Shown in pieces: positions 9,009 to 18,447 of a DNA stretch of 34,555 nucleotides. Location of the stretch: NCBI GenBank assembly GCA_963785755.1, contig CAWAXG010000028.1, forward strand, positions 1 to 34,555, given 5' to 3'. Below the pieces are notes generated by a model. It had not been told where the DNA came from. It searched no databases and worked only from the letters and a program-made list of their open reading frames with translations. The stretch is from JACCXG01 sp963785755. Lineage in GTDB: Bacteria; Acidobacteriota; Vicinamibacteria; Vicinamibacterales; 2-12-FULL-66-21. How positions within the stretch are numbered: the first letter of the stretch is position 1; every line of letters starts with the position of its first letter. The position numbers and the translations under genes are program-made.

Positions 9009-9893
9009 ATGCGTACCGCGACTAGATTGACGATACGAAGGGCCGTCACCGCTGTTGCCGCCGGGCTTGTCGTCTTGCTCGGAGCCAGACCGTCGTCCAT
9101 GCCGATGACCGGCAGAGCTTCTTTGACCATTCGGAGAATCTCAGGGTCATCGGCCTGACCGATGACGGCCGGCTGGTGCGATTCAGGGAGAATGCACCCC
9201 GCCGAACCCGCGACATCGGTCATGTCCTAGGCCTCGTGGGGAACGACACCGCTCTCATCGGCATCGACTTTCGCGTGCAGGACGGCAAGCTGTACGGCGT
9301 CGGCAACGCGGGCGGTGTCTATACGATCGACGCGGCGACCGGCGAGGCGCAGTTCGTCAACGCCTTGACGGTTCCGCTGATGGGCACCTCGTTCGGGGTC
9401 GACTTCAATCCCGCCGCTGATCGACTCCGTATCGTCAGCGACGCAGGCCAGAACCTTGCGCACAATGTGAATGCCGGAGGCGTGACGGTAGCGAACGGTA
9501 CGCTGACGTACACCGCGCCGCCAGCCGCTCCCGTGGCGGCAACAGGCGTCACAGGCGCGGCGTACACGCAACAACGACCTGAATCAGCCCGCGACTGCCA
9601 CGACGCTCTTCGATCTGGATACGGCACTGGACCAGGTCGCCATCCAGTCGCCGCCAGGAAACGGCGTTCTCGTGGCTACCGGCAAGCTTGGCGTCGATGC
9701 GGACCTGGTGACGGGCTTTGATATCTACAGCCGCCTCGAGGACGGCGTGACCGTCTCGAATCACGCCTTCGCGTCCCTCATGACGAACGGGACCCGCGCG
9801 TTCTACAGCATCGATCTCCTCACCGGTCGGGCAATCCATCGCGGCGCGCTCGACGAGGCAGTCATCGACATCGCCATCCCGCTGGACCAGTAG
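9009..9893 (+). CDS. DUF4394 domain-containing secreted protein
   Basis: About 290 residues when joined. The ATG at 9009 follows AAAGGAG at a good distance. It opens with an export signal (MRTATRLTIRRAVTAVAAGLVVLL). After a switch near 9090 the DUF4394 pattern appears: GLTDDGRLVRF, NDTALIGIDFRVQDGKLYGVGNAGGVYTI, GTSFGVDFNPAADRLRIVSDAGQNLAHN, TYTAPP and TGAAYTQ. After a second switch near 9570 it continues NDLNQPATATTLFDLDTALDQVAIQSPPGNG and ends IAIPLDQ. The family is a predicted beta-propeller-like extracellular domain of unknown function. It converges with the DUF3617 gene across a 100-base gap filled by an inverted repeat. Confidence 0.9.
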
Positions 9894-9906
9894 GTCATTG
9901 TGGTCC

Positions 9907-9971
9907 GTGGCTTCCGCCTTCAGGCGGAAGTGGGCGTCGGCTGCAGCCTTCCGGCCGAAGCCGGAAGCCAC
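9907..9971. repeat. GTGGCTTCC inverted repeat (LKAEAT-type dispersed repeat), copy 1
   Basis: GTGGCTTCC (9907-9915) pairs with GGAAGCCAC (9963-9971). A smaller hairpin, CTTCCGCCTTCAGGCGGAAG, lies inside at 9911-9930. Read on the minus strand, related units translate as F-R-L-K-A-E-A-T. The repeat sits in the gap between two convergent genes and could serve as a bidirectional terminator. A second copy is at 23131-23220. Confidence 0.8.
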
Positions 9972-9994
9972 GGCGCCACCGGAGCCGCCGTCCG

Positions 9995-10522
9995 TCATTT
10001 CACGTCGCCGCATGCCGGGCCGAGGTACTTGCCCGTCATCGTCATGGTGAGGTTCATGGTCTGGCCCTGGCTGGTGGTCGCCATCTTCATCGTGCCCTTG
10101 TAGGCGTTGCCGCCGGCGAGCGACTCCACGTTGATCTGGCCCTTCGTGGTAGTTTCGCCGGTGCAGTCGATGTCGGCGGCAAACGTGGTCTTCGTGTTGG
10201 TCGTGACCGTGCGCTTGCAGGTCATCTTGCTGTTTGCCGGCATCATGAAGGAGTCCTTGGCCAGGTCCTCCTTGGTCAGGCAGTTCTTCTGGGTCATCGT
10301 CCGATCGCCTGTCAGGCCCTTCATCGCCTCGGCGACCTTCGCCGCCTGCTCCGGCGGCAGCTTGCTCATATCGATCTGCGGCATGGCCGCCCCGCCCATG
10401 TTGGTGACGATCGTGGTCTCCCAGAGACCGAACTGGACGTCCAGGGCAGGCGCCTGGGCGACAAGTACGGCGGTGACTCCGAGGACGAGGATCGACGACG
10501 TGATCGTGCGCGCAGCGAACAT
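9995..10522 (-). CDS. DUF3617 domain-containing exported protein
   Basis: One of the few unbroken genes, 175 residues. The ATG at 10522 follows CTGGAGG. It begins with a signal peptide (MFAARTITSSILVLGVTAVLVAQAPA) cleaved near residue 24. It shows the DUF3617 signature: FGLWETTIVTNMGG near the start, TMTQKNCLTKEDL in the middle, and paired cysteines in KMTCKRTV, DIDCTGET and GPACGDVK. The family is periplasmic and of unknown function, with a lipocalin-like all-beta prediction and a conserved W-E--T start. It stands alone, convergent with DUF4394 and divergent from the gene at 10758. Confidence 0.93.
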   Translation of the reverse strand: MFAARTITSSILVLGVTAVLVAQAPALDVQFGLWETTIVTNMGGAAMPQIDMSKLPPEQAAKVAEAMKGLTGDRTMTQKNCLTKEDLAKDSFMMPANSKMTCKRTVTTNTKTTFAADIDCTGETTTKGQINVESLAGGNAYKGTMKMATTSQGQTMNLTMTMTGKYLGPACGDVK

Positions 10523-10700
10523 GAAGCCTCCAGGAAGGGCGGTGCAGCAGTCAGCCTAACATCAGCCGGCCGCTCTTCGCCCGGTGGTCACCCGGCCTGG
10601 GCCAACTCCACCCCGGCCCGCGCATTGAATCTCCCGCGCGTTGTAAACAATTCGCGTCACGCGGCGATGTCGTGCCATCCGGCGAGGGTGTGGACACGGA

Positions 10701-10730
10701 TTGACCGTCCGGCGCGTAGGACGGTACAGT
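10701..10730 (+). promoter_or_regulatory. sigma-70-like promoter for the gene at 10758
   Basis: TTGACC (10701-10706), an 18-base spacer and TACAGT (10725-10730), followed 27 bases later by ATG 10758 with AGGGGAG as ribosome binding site. The spacing suits a short leader. Confidence 0.55.
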
Positions 10731-10757
10731 CCGGGCACGTAACGAGGGGAGACGAAG

Positions 10758-12097
10758 ATGAATACACCCCGAGGTTTCACGGCCGCTCGCGAGTATCCAT
10801 TGTGGGATGCGATTTTCGGACGACGGTCGCGCAGGGTTGCGGCCGGGTCGGCATTCCGCTCCGGCAGCCTGTCGTTTCAGTCGAAGCTCGAGCCGCAGCC
10901 GCTCTCCCGACTGGAGGAGGCGTATCTGATCGCGGCCACGGGCGTGACCGGCCTGCCTTACTGGGACAACCCCTACGAAACCGCGGACGGCAAACCCCTG
11001 CTCGGCACACCCTGCGTGGAAGGATCCGGCCGCGCCGCCGGCAGCCCCGACAACGCCCAGAGCACGGTCTTCTTCATGTGGAACGACGAAGGCACCTACA
11101 TGCTGAAGAGGCCGGACGATCCCGGTCCCCAGCTGAACGTGCGCACGATGTCGGCAGACGACCTCATCGCTCATGCGGAGCGATGCAAGGTCAAGATCAA
11201 GGATGGCCGTCTCGAGTTTCCCCGCGATTTTCCGGCCTACGCCGGTGGCAACAAGTATGTGTCGAACGTGCCGGGCAGCACCATGTTCATGCCCGTCACC
11301 GAGGTCACACGGCAGTACATCAACGGCCTGTTCTACGTGCTGGCACAGGAGCCTGGCCGGCGTCCGGTGTTCCTCGACGACTTCAACAACTGGCTGCCGT
11401 GCGGCTGCGAGCGGTGGGTGAAATCGAAGTTCCTCAACAAGGAGATCCCCATCCCGCTCGGCTTCTATGCGAAGGGACGCACGGAGTACGAAGCGATGCT
11501 GCTCCTGCAGAACCTGGCGCTCGTCGCGCAGAGCATGGGCCTTGGCGGCTGGATTCACGCGGCGTTCGAGAACACGATCCTGCTCGGCGGCTATCCCAAC
11601 ATCGGCCCCGGCCTGGGTTCCGCTTCGAGCGACCCAAGAAACGTCTCATTCCGCGGCCGTACCCGGCGTCCACACCGAACCCGGTGGGTCTCGACGGGGT
11701 GCTGCAGTCATATGCGCCGCCATATTTCAAGGACACCGACGCCGCCATCGACGCGATCCTCGCGGAGAAATACGGACCGTCCGGTCTCTACTCGAAGGCG
11801 GGCACCGCGGCGCCGAGCATGAAGCCTGAGTTCGAAGCGGCGTTCATCCGCGAGTCGCCGCACGTCGAGCCCGAGGTCGTCGAGGTCGTACGGGCCATCT
11901 GCCGCTACATCTGGAAGACCTACCGGCGGTTTCCTGCCCATTGCCACGCCATCGATTCGGCCGGCATCTGGATGCAGTGCCATCACCTCGATCCCGAGTT
12001 CTACACTCGCTTCTTCCGGGAGGCCTACTCGCCGACGCAGGCCGCGCATGCCGACGCGTGGCACGCCAAGGAGAGAGGCCGGGCTCGTTGTTCTTAA
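10758..12097 (+). CDS. uncharacterised cytoplasmic protein, about 445 residues, one frame switch
   Basis: I do not recognise a named family. The ATG at 10758 follows AGGGGAGACGAAG and a promoter. The frame runs cleanly to about 11625 (PNIGPGLG), then moves by -1 and continues (RFERPKKRLIPRPYPAS) to 12097. No signal peptide or membrane helix is visible. Two stretches recall nitroreductase/SagB-type folds: PLSRLEEAYLIAATGVTG near residue 50 and EYEAMLLLQNLALVAQSMGLGGW near residue 240. The latter has the A-Q-L-L-A---GLG pattern of the FMN-binding nitroreductase helix. The C-terminal third has a His/Cys-rich segment (FPAHCHAIDSAGIWMQCHHLD) that could bind a metal. Both readings are inference. 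It has its own promoter and no obvious operon partner. Confidence 0.82.
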
Positions 12098-12425
12098 GAG
12101 CGCGCACGGAGAGAAGAACGAGATACCGGCCGATCTCTGACGCGATCGGAATCCACAGGCACGGCTTTGAATTCTGCGGTGGCGAGCTTCATTGAAATCT
12201 AGATGACAGTTTTTGTCTCGCGTCGGCGGCGGCCGGGGCAGTCTACCCCCGGCGCGCGCGCCACCGAATCAGGGCGGCGGTCGCCCTTCGCGACGCGAGG
12301 TGACATCCCCGCGTCCGTCTCGTCGAGGCGGGGGTCAGACCCCCGGGTCAGACCCCGGCTGTCGCCTTTCACTCCGCATTTCCGATTTACCCCAGCAGGA
12401 GTCTCCCTCCGGACAGGAGACAGGC
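12098..12425. other. intergenic stretch with GGGGTC-A-GACCCC palindromes
   Basis: No gene seen. At 12330-12344 GGGGGTC and GACCCCC form a perfect palindrome around one base. It is followed directly by GGGTCAGACCC (12345-12355), so two hairpin-capable units lie in tandem. A similar unit with a 2-base loop occurs at 32899-32922. The start of the next gene is preceded by GACAGGAGACAGGC. Confidence 0.55.
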
Positions 12426-12770
12426 ATGGGACAGACCGTGGCTATTCTGGGTGGTGGCATCGGCGGCCTGAGCGCTGCGCACGAGCTCGCCGAGCGAGGC
12501 TTCGAGGTTCGCGTCTTCGAGAGCAAGCCGATCTTCGGTGGCAAAGCCCGCAGCATCCCGGTCCCCAACAGCGCCGTTGACGGGCGTAAGCTGCTTCCGG
12601 CGAGCACGGATTCCGGTTTTTTCCCGGGTTCTACCGTCATGTGCACGACACCATGTCGCGCATCCCGTTTCGCAACAACCCGCGGGGCGTGCTCGACAAC
12701 CTCGTCCCGACCACGAGGACGGCGCTGGCGCGGGCAGGCGCCCCCGACATGCTCGTGCTCGCGGTTCCCG
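12426..12770 (+). pseudogene. N-terminal fragment of an FAD/NAD(P)-binding amine-oxidoreductase-like protein
   Basis: The ATG at 12426 follows CAGGAGACAGGC. The product starts with an FAD-binding Rossmann motif, VAILGGGIGGLSAAHELAERG, and then the second acidic strand end EVRVFESKPIFGGKARS. Past a frame switch near 12598 comes EHGFRFFPGFYRHVHDTM, SRIPFRNNPRGVLDNLVPTT and RAGAPDMLV. This matches the N-terminus of a large (500 residues or more) COG3349-like flavoprotein family related to phytoene desaturases. After about 12770 the homologous reading stops, because the DNA becomes the minus-strand coding sequence of a different flavoprotein. Roughly 110 of 500 or more expected residues are present, so no active enzyme can be made from this copy. 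The cause may be a real rearrangement or an assembly join. Confidence 0.75.
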
Positions 12771-13199
12771 CGCGATCGCCACGACTGGAAGACCGCCATC
12801 CGCGGACCTCACGATGAAGCGGCCGTCGTACTCGACCCCCGTCACCCGCCGGTCCTCCAGGAACGTGAAACCGGGCCGTGAGAGATTCTCGCGGACGAGG
12901 CGGTTGTCGAATTCGGGCCGGCAGACGGTGTGAAGGACGACGCCCGGATGGGTGAACCGGTTACGCCGCTTTCCCCACAGGTTGAACTCGATGGCGTCGA
13001 AGGACCGGCACACGGAAGGATCGAGCGCGGATCGCAGCGAGCCCGCCGCCTTGAGCGTGACACCGCCGGCACACGGCTTCACCCGGGGAAATCGGGCGGA
13101 ATCGATCTGCACGACACGCAGTCCCGCGTCGAGCGCAACCGACGCCGCGTTCGAGCCGGCCGGGCCCGCGCCGACGATGATGAGGTCGAAGTCGTTCAC
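12771..13199 (-). pseudogene. N-terminal fragment of a geranylgeranyl-reductase-family flavoprotein
   Basis: From the GTG at 13199 the minus strand reads DFDLIIVGAGPAGSNAASV (FAD-binding GxGxxG), then DSARFPRVKPCAGGVTLKA, the PR-KPC-GG motif of geranylgeranyl reductase-family FAD oxidoreductases. It continues through FNLWGKRRNRFTHPGVV, FDNRLVRENLSRPGFTFLEDRRV and FIVRSADGGLPVVA. After about 145 residues the reading turns into antisense of the plus-strand flavoprotein fragment and has no further similarity. The family is usually 370-400 residues and reduces prenyl double bonds or acts on other hydrophobic substrates, so the catalytic C-terminal half is missing. It follows the serine hydrolase gene by 44 bases on the same strand. 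Confidence 0.78.
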
Positions 13200-13243
13200 A
13201 CATGGGAGATCGGGAACGGTGGGCGGAGGACGACATCGGCGGG

Positions 13244-14581
13244 CTATTGGGGCAGTCGCTTCACTTTGCGCTCACGGCCGTTCTGGTACATCACGGCGTG
13301 CGTCACCGCGCCGCTCGCATCCGTGAAGAACTCGACCTGCGCATCGACGACTTTCAGGAAGAACTTCGTCTCCGACTCCGCGAAGACGGGGAACGCCTGC
13401 TGACCGGTCAGCTGCGTCGTCAGATGATCCCCGTCGAGCTTCATCACCATGTTGACGCCTGGCGCGACCTCGTAGGTGCCGACATACTTCGACAGCGTCG
13501 CCACCGGCAGCGCGATCTCCTTCCGCTCGGACGTGAGCTTGACGACGCCGCCGTGCGCGAGCTCGGCGAGATTCGCGGCGATCTGGGTCGGCGTCTCGCC
13601 GTTGATGTTCGCGAGCACGGCAACCGTCAGCTTGTTGTCGGGGTAGTACGCCAGGAAGGTATTGAACCCGTCGATGCCGCCGCCGTGCTGAACCACCTTG
13701 CGGCCATTCGCCGTCCGCACGACGACCCCGAGCGCGTAATCGCTCTTGAAGGGCGTCGTCATTTTCTCGAGCGAGGCAGCGGAGAGCAGCTTGCCGCCGA
13801 ACAGGCCCTGCTCCCAGCGCAGCAGATCCTCGGTCGTGGAATAGAGCGCGCCGGCCCCATGCGGGATGCTCATATGGACGTAGCCGGCGTTGACCGGACC
13901 GGTCGGCGACGGCATGTATCCCGCGGCCCGGCGGGGGATGACGGCGGTATTGGAGTCGTAGCCCGAATCCTTCATGCCAAGGGGCGTGAAGATGTTGTCT
14001 TTCACGAACTTCTCGTAGCTGGCGCCGGTTATCCGCTCAATCACGTCGCCGAGCACGAGGTAGCCGGAGTTGCTGTAGCTCATTTTCTCGCCGGGGACGA
14101 AGTCGAGCGGCTTGTCGCGCACGGTCGCGACTGTCTTCGCGACTGGCGTGTCCCGGAGCTTCAGCGAGCTGTAGTCCGGCAGGCTGGTGAAATTCGGAAT
14201 CCCGGAGGAGTGCGTCAGCAGGTTGAAGATCGTGATCGTGTCCCATGCCGCGGGCGCCTCGGGCACGTACTTCTTGATCGGATCGTCGAGCTTCAGCTTG
14301 CCGCGTTCCTCGAGCAGCAGGATCGACGCGGCGGTGAACTGCTTGGTGATCGAGCCGAGCCGGAACTTCGTCGTGGGCGTGTTGGGAATGGCCCATTCGA
14401 GGTTCGCCGATCCGTAGCCCTTGCTCAGGATGACGTCGGTGCCGCGGGCGACGAGCACCGCCCCCATGAAGGACTTGTCGCGGACGTAGGTCTGCACGAC
14501 CTCCTCCATGCGCGCGGCGTCTTGGGCCAGGCACGGGGTCGCGACGAGGAGGAGCACGAGGGCGCGTAGAAGGGTCTTCAT
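13244..14581 (-). CDS. serine hydrolase, class C beta-lactamase/penicillin-binding-protein-like
   Basis: An unbroken gene of about 445 residues starting at ATG 14581. A signal peptide (MKTLLRALVLLLVATPCLAQ) directs it to the periplasm. The beta-lactamase domain has the SxxK nucleophile motif as SITK (residues ~77-80), the YxN motif as YSN (~169-171) and HGG (~300-302) in place of KTG, all expected for this family. The C-terminal ~90 residues (SKYVGTYEVAPGVNMVMKLDG to the end) fit a DUF3471-like beta domain. These proteins act as esterases, D-amino-acid peptidases or related hydrolases; true beta-lactam resistance is not implied. It begins 11 bases after the asd stop, suggesting co-transcription. 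Confidence 0.95.
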   Translation of the reverse strand: MKTLLRALVLLLVATPCLAQDAARMEEVVQTYVRDKSFMGAVLVARGTDVILSKGYGSANLEWAIPNTPTTKFRLGSITKQFTAASILLLEERGKLKLDDPIKKYVPEAPAAWDTITIFNLLTHSSGIPNFTSLPDYSSLKLRDTPVAKTVATVRDKPLDFVPGEKMSYSNSGYLVLGDVIERITGASYEKFVKDNIFTPLGMKDSGYDSNTAVIPRRAAGYMPSPTGPVNAGYVHMSIPHGAGALYSTTEDLLRWEQGLFGGKLLSAASLEKMTTPFKSDYALGVVVRTANGRKVVQHGGGIDGFNTFLAYYPDNKLTVAVLANINGETPTQIAANLAELAHGGVVKLTSERKEIALPVATLSKYVGTYEVAPGVNMVMKLDGDHLTTQLTGQQAFPVFAESETKFFLKVVDAQVEFFTDASGAVTHAVMYQNGRERKVKRLPQ

Positions 14582-14592
14582 GCGCCCAGAGC

Positions 14593-15820
14593 TTACAGCA
14601 GAGTGATGCCAGCATGGCTTCGGCTCAGCCGGAAGGCTGTGTGAGGCGCGATTCGTCGAAGCCATGCGCGGCCCGCGCCCACCTGCTGTCGGGCGTCGTT
14701 CGCGACCGGCGCGTCGAGCAGGATGCGGAGCATCCGGCGCAGCGGTTCGGCGGCGCCCCACAGCAACTGGTCGCCCACCGTGAACGCGGAGAGGTACTCG
14801 CCGCCCATCGCCAGCTTGCGCAGCCGGCCGATCGGCACTTCCAGCGTGCCCGTGACCGCGGCCGGCGTGAGCTCCGCGAGCGTCGAATCCTTGTCGTTCG
14901 GGACCACGCGAACCCACTCGTGGCCGTTGGCGATGAGCGACTCGACTTCGTCCAGGGGGACGTCGCGCCGGAGCTTGATGGTCAGCGCCTGGCTGTGGCA
15001 ACGCATCGCGCCGACGCGGACGCAGATGCCCTCGACCGGGACGGTCGATCCCGGCCGGAGCCCCAGAATCTTGTTGGCTTCCGCCGTGGCTTTCCACTCC
15101 TCGCGGCTCTGCCCGTTGCCCATGTCCTTGTCGATCCAGGGCAGGAGGCTGCCGGCGAGCGGATAGCCGAACCGCTCGGTGGGGAAGGCCGGCGAACGCA
15201 GGGTGTCCGACACGCCGCGATCGATGTCGAGGATGGCGGACGCCGGGTCGGCCAGGAGCGCCGCGACGCTCTCGTGCGTCCGGCCCATCTGCGCGACCAG
15301 CTCGCGCATGTGCTGCGCTCCACCGCCGGACGCCGACTGATACGTCATCGCCGTGACCCACTCGACCAGACCCGCGCGAAACAGGCCGGAGGTGGCCATG
15401 AGCATGAGGCTGACGGTGCAGTTGCCGCCGATGAAGCTCTTGACCCCGTTGGCCAGCGCCTCGTCTATGACCGGCCGGTTCACCGGGTCGAGCACGATCA
15501 CCGCGTCTTCGGCCATCCGCAGCGTGGAGGCCGCGTCGATCCAGTAGCCGGTCCAGCCCGCCTGGCGCAGGCGCGGGTAGATGTCGGTGGTGTAGTCGCC
15601 GCCCTGGCAGGAAATCGAGGACGTCGGTTGCGGCGAGGGCCTCGAGATCGCGGGCATCTGCGACGGGCGGGACCGCCTTGCCGATGGACGGCGCCTGGCC
15701 TCCAGCCTGGGACGTAGAGAAGAAGAGTGGCTCGATGACCTCGAAGTCGCCTTCCTCGAGCATCCTGCGCACGAGGACCGAGCCGACCATGCCGCGCCAA
15801 CCGATGATGCCGACGTTCAT
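14593..15820 (-). CDS. asd: aspartate-semialdehyde dehydrogenase, one frame switch
   Basis: Catalyses NADPH-dependent reduction of aspartyl-4-phosphate to aspartate semialdehyde, the branch point to lysine/diaminopimelate, threonine and methionine. From ATG 15820 the N-terminus MNVGIIGWRGMVGSVLVRRM is the nucleotide-binding GxxGxVG motif of the E. coli-type enzyme, followed by FEVIEPLFFSTSQAGGQAP. After a +1 switch near 15620 come ISCQGGDYTTDIYPRLR, GYWIDAASTLRM, the catalytic cysteine in IGGNCTVSLML, QSASGGGAQHMREL, EGICVRVGAMRCHSQAL and GGEYLSAFTVGDQLLWGAAEPLRRML. The E. coli protein ends near this last motif. Here about 35 extra residues follow, encoded by a segment with an inverted repeat (14612-14667), so the native stop may have been displaced. 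Confidence 0.95.
14612..14667. repeat. 11-bp inverted repeat in the 3' tail of asd
   Basis: GCATGGCTTCG (14612-14622) and CGAAGCCATGC (14657-14667) pair perfectly around 34 bases. It lies in the extra C-terminal tail of asd, just before the serine hydrolase start, where a terminator or inserted repeat would be expected. Confidence 0.6.
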
Positions 15821-15842
15821 AGCCTTCAAGTTTACCAGCAAG

Positions 15843-15877
15843 GAACTCGCGAACCCGCGAACCGCGAACCCGCGACC
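15843..15877. repeat. short tandem CGCGAACC run upstream of asd
   Basis: Four closely spaced variants of CGCGAACC/CGCGAACCC fill 15843-15877, between the HEAT-protein stop and the asd start on the minus strand. They may affect leader structure; no function is assigned. Confidence 0.5.
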
Positions 15878-15896
15878 CAAATGTTTCCAGGTATCC

Positions 15897-18447
15897 TCAC
15901 TCGATGTGCGGCGATACCACGCAGAGAAACACCCAGCGACTTCCCCGGCGCTCCAACAGCATCGAGTAGCCACTCGAACCGAAGCGGACATCGACCAGGG
16001 CGAACCGGCTCCATTGCCGGACGTCGCTGATGTTCTCGGGCCGTGGCAGCTGCGCAGGGACGAGACGCGGCTCGACAGCCTCGGGCTGCAGGGCGGCCGT
16101 GACGAGTTGAGCGCGTTCGGGCCAGCGATTGACGGCCGTCGGTCCTGAATCGTGTCGGAAGATAGTCCTCCAGCACACTCACTGCCAGTTTTTGTATCGG
16201 CGTACCGGACTGCTGCGACAGCGCGGCGATCCACAAATCCACGTTCGGCTGCTTCGTCAGGCGTGCCGATTCGAATTCGGCGGTGTATTTCACCGCCGGG
16301 GAATCGGAGCCCTTGTAGCGTTCGAGCAGGGGCAGGTAGCTGGCGTCCAAGGCACCGTGGTTGATCGGGCTCTCCTGATTCTCGTGGTTCAAGCGCTCGC
16401 GCGCATTCAGATCGACGCGAATCCGCTCCATGGTCAGATCCAGCCGCAGCATCTTCAAGGGATCATCCCGACCGTAGTTCCGGTTGACCGCCGGCATCAG
16501 ATTCGGCTCGTTCAGCAGTCGATGCAGCACCGGGTGCGAGGGGACTGGCAGCGGCGCCCAGCCCTTGCCGTCGTGGCGATAGAGCGAGATCCAGACCTGG
16601 TTGGCGATGCGGCCCTTGGGCAGGTACAAGGTCGTGGCCACCCGCGCAACGCCGTTCGCACCAGTGATGGCGTGAAAAGCCACGCCGCTTCCGGAGGTGC
16701 GCACCGCACCGAGAAAAGCCTCGGGCGATGGCGAGCGAACCGCCGATGCGCCTCCCAGCGTGACGGAGAACGGGGCCGCGATTCGTCGGGATGGACGAGG
16801 ATCGTCTTCTGCGCCAGCACCGCCGCGCGGATGTCGCTGTCAATGGATTGATTGATCAGCTCGTCGTGCACCCACTGCAGATGCAGGGCAGCGAGCGCGT
16901 TCCGATCGTCGTCCCGCACCGAAGGCGCCTCGGTGAGCAGGATGATGTTCAGATCGAAGATCAGCTGCTCTCGAGTCAGCGCGCCGGGTGAGGCATCCAG
17001 TGCAGTGACGATCGGCGCGATCGACCTCGTGTCGCGGAACCAGCCGAGGAGCGCCGCTGCCACGCGCCGCTCGTCCGTCGAACCGCCAGCCAGGGCCTGC
17101 CAGACCGCGGGCAGAGCCGCTTTCCCTTCCTGGAGAAGACGCCTCTCCAAAGCGGTGTCCGGCCTGCTCCCACAGCAGTCTTCTGACCTGCGCGCCAGGA
17201 TCGGCAGGTTTCGTGACCCAAATGTAGGCGGACGCGGCCGCTTCTCGAACAGCCAGCGACGGTCCGGATCGCGCCAGCCGCTCCAGCGTCGGCACCGCTT
17301 CTGGTGTGCCAATCGCCGCGAGCGCCCGAATCGACACCGTCTGGTACTGGTCGCCGCCCGGCTGATCCAGCAACCGCACGATCGGCCGAACCGCCGATGC
17401 AGCGCGCGCTCGCCCCAGCGCCTCGACCGCCTGCGTGCGGAGCCTGCCGTGCGCGACGTCGAGGCAATCGATCAACGCCGCGATCATCCGACGACGATCG
17501 ACGTCCGACATTGGCTGTTTCCTCAACGCGAACACGTTCGCGAACAGCTCCGCGGTCAGCGCCCTGCGCTCGGGCGCCTCGCGACTCAGCATGTCTGCGG
17601 GTCCCGAAACGGCAGCCGGATCGCGTACTCGGGAAACGACAGCTGATAGACGATGTTTCCGCCGTAGGCGTCGGTGTCGCCATTGGCAAGCAACCAGATC
17701 AGGGCGGGAATTCCTGTCGCATTTCTCGACTGTTGCAGCGCCGCGAGCAGCCGTCGCACCGCTGGCTCGTTCAGCGTCGCCAGCGTCGTTGCGATAGTCG
17801 GGATCGAGCGACTCGAGCAGCGCCGTCGTGGCGGCCGGAAATGCCGGCACATCGAGCGGCAGCTGCGGTCGCTTCGGCTCAGTGGCGCTGTGCCTTGCCA
17901 CATACTCGCGCACCGCTGCCTGGGCCTCTGCCGAATCGCGTGCCCGCAACGCCGCCACCGCCATGTTTCGGACCCTGTCATCGCTGTCGCCGAGAGCGGC
18001 CGCGAGCGTCTTGTCGAGGAGCGTCTTGTCGCTCTCCGGGATCAGCCGTCCGTGCATGGCGAGCACACCAGCCGCAGTCAGACGTTGATCGGCGGTGGCG
18101 TGCAGGAGCGCATCAGCGACCGGTGCAAGTGGGAGCGTGCCGACCGCACGGACGGTCTTGTCGATCTGCAGCACTCCGTCGTTCGGCCACGACGGGCAAT
18201 AGCGAAGCATCCAGAGCAGTACTGCGAGTGATTCCGGAGACGGGTGAGCGGCCAGGGTCCGCGCGAGCTTGACGAGACCAGCGGGATCGTCGCGTTGGAG
18301 AATCTCGGTGAAGCCGGGATACAGCGGGTCGACGCTCTTGATGGCCGCTGGATCGAGCGGGATGCGATTTGGCGCCTGCGCGTACTCGCTCGCGCTCGGG
18401 CCACCGACGAGAAGCGTAATCGCAAGAACAAAGACGATTCGGCTCAT
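15897..18447 (-). CDS. secreted HEAT-repeat protein, read across five frame switches
   Basis: About 850 residues when joined from ATG 18447 to the stop at 15897. It opens with a signal peptide (SRIVFVLAITLLVGGPSASEYAQA). The first 300 residues are alpha-helical with HEAT-like units, such as SLAVLLWMLRYC, DQRLTAAGVLAMHGRLI, DDRVRNMAVAALRARDSAEAQAAVREY and LNEPAVRRLLAALQ. More clear HEAT units follow: GRLRTQAVEALGRARAASAVRPIVRLLDQ, QTVSIRALAAIGTPEAVPTLERLARS and DERRVAAALLGWFRDTRSIAPIVTAL. The last ~300 residues are different: VARVATTLYLPKGRIANQVWISLYR, LDLTMERIRVDLN and VSVLEDYLP, ending LLERRGSRWVFLCVVSPHIE. This may be a ligand-binding beta domain. Breaks lie near 17790, 17590, 17150, 16770 and 16145. 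Its partner is unknown; HEAT arrays usually mediate protein contacts. Confidence 0.85.

Noticed and set aside
10551..11558. A 335-codon minus-strand frame over the gene at 10758
   Set aside because: No start signals and Arg/His/Leu-rich composition; the plus strand has promoter, ribosome site and coherent protein.
13244..16234. A single 996-codon minus-strand protein
   Set aside because: It is a chance open frame that joins the HEAT-protein 3' end, the asd N-terminus, non-coding reading of the asd body, and the complete serine hydrolase. Signal peptide and start at 14581 define the real gene.
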